NCBI RefSeq assembly: GCF_963259705.1
Contig: NC_081841.1
Location: 117,313,033-117,377,032, forward strand
Length of the DNA stretch: 64,000 bases
DNA from: Myotis daubentonii
Lineage: Eukaryota > Chordata > Mammalia > Chiroptera > Vespertilionidae
Direction: 5' to 3'
Shown in pieces: positions 13,101 through 23,046 of the stretch; position 1 is the stretch's first letter; every line of letters begins with the position of its first letter. The notes beneath the pieces were generated by a model. It saw only the letters and a list, made by a program, of their open reading frames with translations. It was not told the origin of the DNA and searched no databases. The position numbers were made by a program, and so were the translations under genes.

Positions 13101-13929
13101 ATCCTAGGACAAGAGAGACTAAGGAGAAAATAAACAAATGGGACTACATCAAAATAAAAAGCTTCTGCACAACAAAAGAAATCATCAACAAAACAACAAG
13201 AAAGCCCACTCCATGGGAGAACATATTTGCCAATGTTATTTCTGATAAGGGTTTAATCTCAAACATTAACAGGGAACTCATACAACTTAACAAAAGAAAG
13301 ATAAACAACACAATAAAAAAATGGGCAAAGGACTTAGACACTTTTCAAAAGAGGACATTCAGAAAGCCAAGAGAAATATGAAAACATGCTCAAAGTCACT
13401 AATCATCTGAGAGATGCAAATCAACACAACAATGGGGTACCACCTCACACCTGTCAGCATGGCTATCATCAACAAATCAACAAACGACAAGTGCTGGTGA
13501 GGATGTGGAGAAAAAGAAACCCTCCTGCAAAGCTCGTGGGAATGCAGACTGGTGCAGCCGCTGTGGAAAACAGTATGGCGTTTCCTCAAGAATTTAAAAA
13601 TGGAACTGCCATTTGACCCAATGATACCACTTCTAGGAATATATCCCAAGAAAACAGAAAAACCAATCAGAAAGGATATATGCACTCCTATGTTCATAGC
13701 AGCACAATTTACAATAGCTAAGATTTGGAAACAGCCTAAGTGCCCATCAGAAGATGAATGGTTTACAAAACTGTGGTACATCTACACAATGGAATACTAC
13801 ACTGCAGTAAAAAAGAAGGAATTCTTACCATTTGCAACAGCATGGATGGAACTGGAGAGCATTATGCTAAGTGAAATAAGCCAGTCAATGAAAGAAAAAT
13901 ACCACATGATGTCACTCATTTATGGATAA
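10120..13929 (+). pseudogene. LINE-1 ORF2 pseudogene of L1-B
   Basis: It starts in the endonuclease domain (10120-10800), passes through reverse transcriptase (about 11450-12300), and ends with the conserved MEYYTAVKKKEFLPFATAWM segment and stop at 13929. Many frameshifts and stops split it into short open pieces, the longest at 12911-13381 and 13552-13929. Family role: endonuclease and reverse transcriptase for target-primed insertion. Confidence 0.88.
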
Positions 13930-14236
13930 TTAAGACCAGTATAAACTGATGAACAAAAATAGATACAGAGGCAGAGCAACATCGAACACACTGTCAAACT
14001 ACAGCAGGAAGTCTGGGGAGGGTTTGGGGGGGTGGTGGTAAGAGATCAACTGAAAGACTTGTATGCATGAATATAAGCATAACCAATGGACACAAGACAC
14101 TGGGGGGTAGGGGAGGCCAAGGGAAGGTCAAGGGTAGGGGAAAAAAAGGAAACATATGTAATACTCTTTGTAATACTTTAAGCAATAAAACAAATTTTAA
14201 AATAAATAAATAAATTAATTAATTAATTAAAAAAAA

Positions 14237-14621
14237 AGCGATAAGCCAGGCAGTGAAAGAAAAACACCACATGATCTCACTCATTTATGGATTATAAAGA
14301 ACATTATAAACTGACGAACAAAAATAGATACAGAGGCAGAGAAGCATCAAACAGACTGTTAAATTATAGCGGGAAGGCTAGGGGAGGTGGCGGGGTTAGG
14401 GGAGGGGATGTAAGAGATCAACTGAAGGACTTGCATGCATGTATATAAGCATAACCAATGGACACAAGACAGTGGGGGCGGGGAGGAGATGAGGGAATGT
14501 GCTGAGGGGTAGGGGTGGCTGGGGGAAGGTCAATGGGAAAAATAGGAGACATATGTACTACTATTTGTAATACTTTACATAATAAATTAAAACTTAAAGA
14601 AAAGAAAACAAATAAAAAAAC
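14237..14621 (+). mobile_element. Second LINE-1 3' end carried by L1-B
   Basis: Directly after the L1-B A-rich tail comes another LINE-1 3' end. It starts inside the last codons of ORF2 (GCGATAAGCCAGGCAGTGAA), runs through a second 3' UTR, and ends in its own A-rich tail at the right-hand target duplication. Both tails sit within one target duplication, pointing to a read-through transcript. Confidence 0.75.
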
Positions 14622-15433
14622 AAATAAAAAGCTTCTGCACACAAAATAAATCATCAACAAAATAAGAGAGCCCACTGCATTGGAAAACACATTTTCCAAT
14701 ATGACATTTGATAAGGGTTTAATCTCCCAAATTTATAGGGAACTCATACAACTTAACAGAAGGAAGATAAATATTCAAAAAGTGGACAAAGGACCTAAAT
14801 AGACACTTCTCGAAAGTGGACATACAGAAGGCCAAGAGGGATATGAAAAAAATGCTCAAAATCACTAATCATCTGAGAAATACAAATCAAAACAACAATG
14901 TACCAGCTCACACCAGTCATAATGGCTATCATCAACAAATCAACAAATTACAACTGCTGGTGAGGATGTGGAGAAAAGGGAACCCTCGTACTCTGTTGGT
15001 GTAAATGGAGACTGGTGCAGCCACTGTCGAAAACATTATGGAGTTTCCTCAAAAAATGAAAAATGGAGCTCCTATTTGACCCAGTAATCCCACTTCTAGT
15101 CTAGGAATATATCCCAAAATATCAGAAACACCAGTCCAAAAGAACATATGCATCTCTATGTTCATAGCAGCACAATTTACAGCTAAGATTTGGAAACAGC
15201 TTAAGTGCCCATCAGCAGATGAGTGGATTAGAAAACTGTGGTACATCTACACAATGGTATACTATGCTCCTTTAAAAAGAAAGCATTCTTACCATTTGCA
15301 ATAGCATCGATGGACCTGGAGAGCATTATGCTAAGCGAAATAAGCCAATCAGAGAAAGATAAGTATCACATGATCTCACTCATTTGTGGAATGTAATGAA
15401 CAACATAAAGTGATGAACAAAAATAGACCCATC

Positions 15434-15646
15434 CCTAGCTGGTTTGGTTCAGTGGATAGAGCTTCGGCCTGCAGACTGAAGGGTCCTGGGTTCAATTCCA
15501 GTCAAGGGCACATGCCAGGGTACAGGCTAGATCCCCAGTGGTGGGTATGCAGGAAGCAGCCAATCAATGATTCTCTCTCATCATTGATGTTTCTCTCTCT
15601 CCCTCTCCCTTCCTCTCTGAAATCAATAAAGACATATTTAAAAAAA
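15434..15646 (+). mobile_element. tRNA-derived SINE (Ves type) in L1-A
   Basis: Starts CCTAGCTGGTTTGGTTCAG and ends in poly(A). Flanking AAAATAGACCCA and AAAATAGATCCA form a near-perfect target duplication. Confidence 0.9.
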
Positions 15647-15897
15647 AAAATAGATCCAGAGACACAGAATCATCAAACAGACCGTCAAACTTCAGAGGGA
15701 GGGTGAGAAGGGCAAGGGTTAAGAGATCAACCAAAGAACTTGTATGCATATAAGCATAACCAAGGGACACAGGCAATGGGAGGAGGGGGGTCAGTGAAGG
15801 CTGGGGCTTTGGGACAGGGGCAGGCTAGGAGAGGACTACAGGGACAAAAGGAAACATCTGTAATACTTTCAACAATAAAGAATTAAAAAATAAATAA

Positions 15898-16534
15898 AGG
15901 TAATAACACCCACAAACAAACAAAAAAAAACTTTCAAATTTCAACAAAAGGACCTTCCCTCATCCCCAACTCCCCAAACCACTTTGATTATAAAATGGTA
16001 TATATATTTTAAAATTTTATCTTAGCTGCTAACAACAGAATTCTTTAAAAGGTATTTAACATCAATGTTTTAGAAAAATATGGTAATAAGTTTGGTTACT
16101 TGGGTTTCCTGGCATTTCAAACTATAGCCATGAAAATAAGGTACTTACTTTCTCAAGGTCTTCAAGCTCCTAATAAAACAGACTTACATTTCTTTCAACA
16201 AAATCATTCTAAGCACTTAAATTTCTTTCCTACACTTTAAGTCTTAATTTAAAGATTCCATAAATCAAATTATCTTAAAAATCTAAACACTGATTACAAA
16301 AGTAATCAGATTTTTAGACACATTTCAAATTATCCAAATCTATTTTCATTCAATTCTATACATATTTCCAAATAAATTACAAAAAACTTATATCAAATCC
16401 TCTTGTGTTAACATCACAAGTTAACATCACAAGTATAATATGTCAGATTCTCTAATGTAACATTCTTCTAAATATTTTATATGCCTTAGAAGCAGTACAT
16501 ACAAATTACCATAATGATTTAAAATGTTATTTCT
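15898..16534. other. AT-rich unassigned sequence
   Basis: No gene or clear repeat is recognised. Confidence 0.4.
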
Positions 16535-17084
16535 TGTTGGGGTCCAACCTCAACAGGTCCAGGGGTCCCCAAAGGTGTGGACAGAGTCGGCAAAGAAGGA
16601 ATGACATGGAGACAGCGTTCAGTTGATCAGCAGCCTATCCAGGATCTCTAGCCAGGATCTCCAGCCAAGTTCTGTCTTTTATTGTCTTGTTACATCTATA
16701 TTTATACCAGTTGATTTTGATCCTATCAATTTCTATTCCAAAGGTTAGGGTGTTTCTTATCTCCATTCCAGGGAGTAAAGACTATGTAGCTTAAGGGTGA
16801 TTGTTCATAGTTAAAGTGATTAACTACCCTCCTGGCATTTAGTTAAGGGGTTTTATTCCCTCCCTAACTTCAGGGAAAAAATCCCTACCTGGGGAAACAA
16901 CCTTTCTCAGAGAGGTGACCTTGGTTAAAACACATAGCGCCAAGAAGGTGAGCAAACATATTAAGAACAATATGCCATATACGTCAGGTCCTTTGAAACA
17001 TATGCTGTGCAGATGTTTCTTCCCTGCAGTGACTGTGTCAAGCAGCAAGGATGGACCGGCTTCCGGCAATTTCTAACCCTAACA
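16535..17084 (-). mobile_element. Solo LTR, minus strand
   Basis: On the minus strand it runs from TGTTAGGGTTAGAAATTGCC to GGACCCCAACA, with AATAAA near 16680 in the correct place. The TG...CA ends and lack of internal retroviral sequence indicate a solo LTR. A target duplication is not evident, so the boundaries could be off by a few bases. Confidence 0.65.
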
Positions 17085-17439
17085 TAAAGTGGATTCACTG
17101 TACTTTTTTGTTAACTCCATGCTTATTCCTAAATCTTCAGAGCAGTGTATTTATACTCTCTAACAAGTAGATGAGAATTACCATCTCTCTTTGGCTGGGA
17201 CTACCAAGTTCCAAATTTGGGACTAAAATGAGATACAGATTCCAGTGATAGAGATTTTGAATTATAACTGAACAGTTGGGTCTACTTCCAGGGCAATCTT
17301 CCCTGAGCCCCATAAAAATAAGGTCAGGCTTTTCTTGGAGTCTTATAGTAATGGGACAGTTTAAGTTCATGCCTTTTCCTTGCAAATCAGTGCCTTCTAT
17401 TTTAAAGGTAACCTCTTAGACAACTTTCAGCTGCATGAT

Positions 17440-18200
17440 TGAACTTTTCCTGTTTTAGTAAGAAAAATTTCAAACACAGAAAAACTGTACAGTGAGCACC
17501 CATATACCCATCATCTAGATTCCACAAACTAACATCTATCTATATAAAACCCTAATATGCAAATTGACCAAACAGCAGAAGGACCTGCAAAACAACTGGT
17601 CAGCAGGGGGCGGGGCCAGCAAGCAGGCGGCACCAGGCCACTAGCCAAGGCAGATGCGGGGGGGCGGGGGGGGCAATCGCCCTGCTAGTCGCCCCACAGA
17701 TCAGCCCTGATCCCCGGCCATGCTTAGGGACCCTACCCATGCACAAATTTTGTGCACCAGGCCTCTAGTTTTATGATATTTGCTTTATTGAATATCCATT
17801 CCTTTATCTATTCCTCTACCCATCAATCCATCTCATTTTTATGAATTTAAAGTAAGTGCCAGACATCAATACACTTAGAACTTTGGCATGCATAATATTT
17901 ACTGGAGTTCAATATTTGTTCATGTTATTTTAAAATAACATTCACAATTAAATACAGACATTTTAAATGTACTATTCAGTATTACTCAATAAATGTACTA
18001 TTGGATGAGTTTTGACAAACATGCATACATGTGTAACCCCAACTCCTATAAGATATAAACATTACCATCACTCATTCCTAGGGTGGCCAGATTTACAAAG
18101 AAAAATAATAGGATGCCCAGTTAAATTTAAATTTCAAATAAAGAATGGATACTTTTTAGTATAAGTGTGGGAAATACTTAAGCAAGAGTTGCACAAATTA
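17440..18200. mobile_element. Old LINE-1-like sequence flanking a Helitron
   Basis: Phrases such as GAGCACCCATATACCCATCA and the AACATTTACTATTGGATGAG type blocks resemble the 3' ends of ancient mammalian LINE-1s. Divergence is high and the family is not certain. No coding potential. Confidence 0.4.
17535..17768 (+). mobile_element. Helitron, short nonautonomous
   Basis: Starts TCTATCTATATAAAACCC after A and ends ATGCACAAATTTTGTGCACC plus AGGCCTCTAG. The 234-bp copy has an imperfect 3' hairpin and an A|T target. Confidence 0.9.
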
Positions 18201-18630
18201 CTGTTTAACAGGTAAGTATTGGCAAACTGTGGAGAAAAGGAAACCCTTGTGTACTGTTGATAGAAATGCAAATTGGTGCAGCCACTATGGAAAACAGTTT
18301 GGAGGTTTCTTAAAAATTAAATATGGAACTGACTTAGGACCCAGAGACTCAACTTCAGGGTATATGTTTGAAGAAACCCAAAACACGATTTTGGAAGAAT
18401 ATACACACCTCTATGTTCATTGCAGCATTTATAATAGCCAAGATATTAAAGCACCTCAAGTGCCCATCAATAGACAATTGAATAAGAAGATGTGGTATAT
18501 ACAATGGAATATTACTTGGCTATAAAAAAGAAGAAATCTTACCACTTGCAACAACATGGATGAACCTTGAAGATATTATGCTCAGAAAAATAAGTCAGAC
18601 AGAGAAAGAAAAATACCATATGATTTCACT

Positions 18631-19060
18631 TGTTATGGGTTCACTCAGCGAGATAGACCACTGACTCAGAATTTAAATTTAAGAGCCTTTATTAAGCTGG
18701 CCAGCTGACTACAGTTACAGCACCCTGCCAAAGCAGAGGCTGAACTGCAGCACAGACTACAGGAGTTACATTTTATTATTAAATTCTGTGGAGGCCCAGA
18801 GAAAATGTGTCTTTCAAATTCTGGGCCCCCCAATATGGAGGAAACTCTCTTTATTTATACTTTCTCCAGTCCTTTGTCTCCCAAATTTGGAATGAGACTT
18901 CCGGGCCTTCTGAGAAAGAAGGCCTGCGTGCTGGGAAGGGGCCATGAGACCATATCTCAAGGCCTGGCCTGATGTCAGTACCTTCCTATCTATGTGTTTT
19001 AGGAACAGACAGCACAGCATGACCCGTCTGGCCAAAGCGCCAGATATGCAGCCCAGCACA
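18631..19060 (-). mobile_element. Solo LTR, minus strand
   Basis: On the minus strand it reads TGTGCTGGGC to GAACCCATAACA and has AATAAAGGCTCTT before its end. The LINE-1 3' UTR is interrupted at this point and resumes after it. A clean target duplication could not be fixed. Confidence 0.65.
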
Positions 19061-19100
19061 CATTCAATGTGGAATCTAAAGAACAAAATAAACAAACAGC

Positions 19101-19323
19101 CCTAACCAGTTTGGCTCAATGGGTAGAGTGTCGGCCTGCGGACTCAAAGGTCCCAGGTTCGATTCTGGTCAAGGGCATGTACCTTGGTTGCGGGCACGTC
19201 CCCAGTGGGGAGTGTGCAGGAGGCAGCTGATCGATGTTTCTCTCTCATCGATGTTTCTAACGCTCTATCCCTCTCCCTTCCTCTCTGTAAAAAACCAATA
19301 AAATATATTAAAAAAATAAATAA
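19101..19323 (+). mobile_element. tRNA-derived SINE (Ves type)
   Basis: Begins GCCCTAACCAGTTTGGCTC and ends with ACCAATAAAATATATT and poly(A). AAATAAACAAACA flanks both sides as target duplication. Confidence 0.92.
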
Positions 19324-19542
19324 ATAAACAAACATACCCATAGATACAGAGAACAAACTGAGGGTTGCCTGAAGGGAGAGGGGTTCAGTTAAAAAGGCGA
19401 AGGGATTAAAAGTACAAATTGGTAGTTACAAAATAGTCATGGAGATGTAAAATACAGATTAGGAAATATAGTCAATAATGTTGTATGGTGCTAGCTGGGT
19501 ACTTTGTTATGAGGGGAACACTTTGTAAATTATATAATAGTA

Positions 19543-19976
19543 CTAGAGGCCCAGTGTACAAAATTCATGCAGAGTTGGGGGGGGGGTCCCTCTACCTGGC
19601 CTGCACCTTCTCCAATCTGGGATCCGTCTCACAATCTGAAACCACTGGCTCCTAACCACTCACCTGCCTGCCTGCTTGATGCCTCTTACTGCTCCCCTGC
19701 CGGCCTGATTCCCCTAACTGCTCTCCCCTCCTGTCCTGATCGCCCTAACTGCCTATCTGCTCTCCCTGCCTGGCCTGATCGTCCTAACTGCCTATCTTCT
19801 CTCCCCTCCTGGCCTGATCGCCCTAACTGCCTATCTGCTCTCCCTTCCTCTTTGCGCCCTTTGGACCCAGCCCAGGCATGCTGAGAGCTCTCCACTGATG
19901 CCCCACCTCCGTCCTGATTGGTCGTTCCATGATGGCATCCTGGCCAATTTGCATATTCCTCTATTATTAGTATAGA
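19543..19976 (-). mobile_element. Helitron, minus strand
   Basis: The left edge CTAGAGGCCCAGTGTACAAA is the reverse complement of a Helitron 3' end, and the right edge TATTAGTATAGA is the reverse of its TC start. It carries about three 46-bp tandem units (GGCCTGATCGCCCTAACTGC type) at 19725-19850. Confidence 0.85.
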
Positions 19977-20259
19977 TAACTACTACACTGTACACATGAA
20001 ACTAATATAAAATAATACTGAATGTCAACTGTATTTGAAAAATAAAATGTCTACAAATTTAACTGGGAATCCTTTATTTTGTCTGGCAATTCTATTCATA
20101 CTCCTTCCAGTCAGTCCTAGATCTTTACCCTCTAGATGCAACCACTGGTTTGATTTGTTTTTTCCCACCATAAATTAGTTTTGCCTGCTATTTAACTGTC
20201 CACATTTATAAATTGGAATAATAAAGTAAGACTTTTTTCACCGACATATCATTTTTTAG

Positions 20260-20800
20260 ATTTATTCATTTTATTGTGTCTAACAATAGTTTGAACCATT
20301 TTATAACTATACCACATTTTATTCATTCTCCTGTTGATATATACCTGCTTCTAATTTGGGGCTATTGTAAATAAAGCTTCTATGAACATTTTTACATGCC
20401 TTTTTGTGTACATATTTTTTTATTTCTCTTGAGTAAACATATAAGATGGAATAGCTAAATTACAAGGTAGATAGATGTATGTTTTGCTTACATTTCCATC
20501 AACAATGTATGAAAGTTCTATTTGTCCAAATCCTTCGTGTTGTCAGAGTTCTTAATTTAGCGATTCTAGTAGACATGTGGTGGTTTTTCATTGTTTTAAT
20601 TTGTATTTCCCTATTGACTAATAATGTTAAGTATTTCTTGTGTGCTTATTGCCTATTTATATATATTCATTTGTAAAGTAGCTGTTGAAATGTTTTGCCT
20701 ATTTTTAAAACTTGAGTTGTCTTTTTACTATTGAATTAAGGAGATCTTTATATATCCTGAATATCAGTTCTTTGTCAGATATATGGCTGAGCTACCAGAA
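20260..20800 (-). mobile_element. Ancient LINE-1-like fragment
   Basis: Contains GGGGCTATTGTAAATAAAGC and ATTTGTATTTCCCTATTGAC, phrases typical of minus-strand ancient LINE-1 3' ends. Strongly diverged. Confidence 0.5.
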
Positions 20801-21360
20801 GCCAGGACCACTTTGTAGCCTAATCTTGTAAGTGGCAGCCTGTTAGGGACAGAAAGAGAATAATAGGGACTAGGTACAGTTATAAGAAATATTAATCATG
20901 TTCTGTTAACTGTGATTGTTCTGTTCTGATTAAAGAAAGCACATTCGATCTGTCTGAGAGTTGTATGCCCCAGGACATGGTAGTTAACCTCAGAATACGC
21001 TTCATTCTCCTTTCCAAGAACTTCCTATCATCATGGAAAGATTAACAATCTTGTTGCCAAAACAATCTGGTCCAGGAGGTGCCTACCCTTTGCTACCCCT
21101 CATCCTACATTGCCTGTCCTGTAACCATTTTACCTTGCCTACTTCCCCATGCCTGTAATTACTACTTTCCTATATAATCTTTGTCCTTTTACCCAATATA
21201 AGCACCTGGCTTATGGTAGGGTGCAGAGCAGATTTTTTGCTCTTTCCCATACTGCTGGCATTATTGGAATAAATGTTCATATATGATTCAAACCTGTCTC
21301 TGCTTAATTGGCTCCTGTGGTGACAAGCAGCCATGACCCATTGGTTATCTGGTTTCAATC
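20800..21360 (+). mobile_element. Probable solo LTR
   Basis: Contains a TGTTAGGGACAG start-like motif at about 20830 and GGAATAAATGTTCAT as a polyadenylation signal near 21270. Then come short CT-rich and GTGGTGACAAG sequence as in many LTR ends. Exact borders and family unknown. Confidence 0.4.
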
Positions 21361-22559
21361 CATTGTTTTTGTCTTATTCTATTCATATTCTAATGTTGCA
21401 AACAAGTCATTAGTCCCAGCCCACACTCAAGGGGAGACACAAAAGGATGTGGCTATCAGGAGGTGAGACCATGGAGAGCCATTTTAGAAATTGCCCACTA
21501 CAAATGTCAAATTTTAATAACAATTAACATCTATTTAAACTTAGGGTGAAAATTTTTGATGTCATCTTAAAGATGTATGAGTGGATGCAACGTTTTCCAA
21601 AATTATTTTAGAAATAAACAAGTAAAGATGTTTGAAGACCTCAGAGCTTCAGGCCTAATGCAGCTGGGTCCTTTTGGGCGGGAGGGGGTGGGATGGTGTG
21701 CGAGGTTGGGGGGCTGGGGGACGTCCGGGACCCACAGAGATGGTTACCAGGAGCCTGCCAGCAGCGGAAACGGCAGTGTATGCTTTGGACAGTGAGAAAA
21801 TCCACCGCCCATTTCTGGGAGCTCCAATTCAAATGGGTGGAAAGTACAGGAAGATGCAAAGTGCGTCTAGATTCCATGGGCATCAAAGGCAAGGAAATGC
21901 GGCTGGTTGTGGGTTTAGGATGGAGGGAGAAAGGGGATAAAAATGCAGTTTTCGAAACGCAAATGTGTCTGGAGTGTGTAGGATGAAAAGAGAGGGCAAG
22001 GCTGGAAGCCAGGATCCGGCAGGAGGGAAGGCGGGAACCCAGGACAGGGGATCGCACCCAATTGCAGATGGAGAGGAGAGGATGCAGTTGGCACATGTTC
22101 GACTGGAGACTAATAGAAGGAAAGGGCCAAAGATAGTCCTTCAGCAGACCAGGAGTAAGTCTCTTGGGAAACACGGCACTCTGGGCGCTGTTGGGAACTA
22201 ATAGTACGAGGCCAGGGATCTCATCTCCCCAAGTTCCCGTCACACTTGAGGGAAATCACTGCTCCGACTTCCTCTCGAGCGGAACAGGAATGCGCTGGAT
22301 CCCAAGCGATCCCTGCCTCCTAGAGAGAAAAAAAAGGAAAGCCAGAGAATAGGAGGAGGAAGGGAGAGAGAGGGGAGATGGGGAGGGAAGGAGGCTGGGC
22401 GTAAAGAGGGACCAGGACTAAAAAGAAAGCCTTCCTTTGAGTCTCGAGTAGGGAAGGGCCTGGCGTCGAAGGGCCAAGAAGAAAAGAGAAGTCTGATTAG
22501 GGGCGATAGCAAAGAGGTAAAGGATGGAAACCGAACTTTAGCGTGACGATAAGAGCGGC
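21361..22559. other. IL17RA upstream region
   Basis: 21400-21500 (CCAGCCCACACTCAAGGGGA) resembles an ancient LINE-1 3' end. From about 21640 the sequence is single-copy, purine-rich and increasingly GC-rich, with a GC-box-like GGGCGGGAGGGGGTGGG at 21677-21693. The long ORFs on both strands are low-complexity composition effects. Confidence 0.5.
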
Positions 22560-22902
22560 ATCAAATGTGGAGCAGCCCGAGGGTGGAAGGTGAGCAGATG
22601 GCCCGCCCGCGGGCGGGGTCTGTTGTGGGGAGCCGGCCGGACGGGGACAGGGAGTCGGGTGTCCGGGCGCGCTGGGAAGGTGCCGGAAGGGGGGAGCGCG
22701 CACCTCTCCGGAGCGGGCTGGGGAGGGACTAGCCTAGGGACGCACCCAGCCGGAAGCCCTCCCCTCGGAGCGGCCCGCCCTTTGTCTGTGTTGGAGGCCG
22801 GAAGCGAGCGAAGTCTGCCAACTGGGACTTGGGGAAGACTCGGGCGTTCCTTCCCTGCGCCCCCAACTCTGGACCGCGCGCTCCACTACAGTGCTGGGGG
22901 CT
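22560..22902 (+). promoter_or_regulatory. IL17RA: IL17RA promoter and 5' UTR, CpG-rich
   Basis: The stretch before the start codon is GC- and CpG-rich, in contrast with the AT-rich repeats before it. It contains a GC box within CCCGCGGGCGGGGTCTG near 22606-22622, and no TATA box at a convincing distance. The CpG richness continues through exon 1 to about 23860. This is typical of a broad, housekeeping-like promoter. The transcription start is not determined here; somewhere in 22700-22880 is likely. Confidence 0.6.
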
Positions 22903-23046
22903 ATGGGTGCTCTGTGCCGCCGACCTCTTGTCCTTCTGGAGCCCCCTCTGGGGCTGGGGCTGCTGCTACTGCTCCTGTACCGACTGGCTCCGTGTCGCGC
23001 TTCCCCGCGGCTCTTGGACCACCCGGCACCAGTTTGCTCCCAGCAG
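22903..23046 (+). CDS. IL17RA: IL17RA coding exon 1 (signal peptide)
   Basis: Codons 1-48. It opens with MGALCRR, then a leucine-rich hydrophobic core ([10 protein letters not shown]) and a likely cleavage site near [10 protein letters not shown], so this is the signal peptide and the first mature residues. It ends in CAG CAG before a gtgaga donor, phase 0. Confidence 0.95.

Larger units (their letters stand above)
6732..14621 (+). mobile_element. L1-B: younger near full-length LINE-1 insertion
   Basis: A 17-bp target duplication, AAATAAAAAGCTTCTGC, lies at 6715-6731 and 14622-14638, and L1-A continues in order after it. Contents are a 150-bp poly(A)-ended segment (6732-6885), a 5' UTR from about 6886, a SINE (7391-7622), a T-rich tract (8180-9010), ORF1 remnants (9196-10060), ORF2 remnants (10120-13929), a 3' UTR with A-rich tail to 14236, then a second LINE-1 3' end (14237-14621). 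Confidence 0.85.
2465..15897 (+). mobile_element. L1-A: old 5'-truncated LINE-1 split by four later insertions
   Basis: Pieces in order are 2465-2578 (end of ORF1 and inter-ORF), 3612-3876 (start of ORF2, endonuclease), 5446-6731 (reverse transcriptase onward), and 14639-15897 (ORF2 end, 3' UTR and A-rich tail). The pieces follow LINE-1 order and are matched by homologous stretches in L1-B. Interrupting elements are two Helitrons, a provirus, L1-B, and a SINE at 15434. ORF2 is broken by several frameshifts and by a deletion at the provirus. It cannot make a functional protein. Confidence 0.85.
18200..20047 (+). mobile_element. Old LINE-1 3' end with three nested insertions
   Basis: The ORF2 C-terminal region and 3' UTR are seen at 18225-18630, 19061-19100, 19324-19542 and 19977-20047 (ATGTGGTATATACAATGGAA, GGAATCTAAAGAACAAAATA). 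The insertions are an LTR, a SINE and a minus-strand Helitron. Broken, non-coding. Confidence 0.75.

Noticed and set aside
19567..19895. ORFs of 69-105 residues with a repeated CPDRPNCLSALP unit
   Set aside because: Translation of 46-bp tandem repeats inside a minus-strand Helitron.
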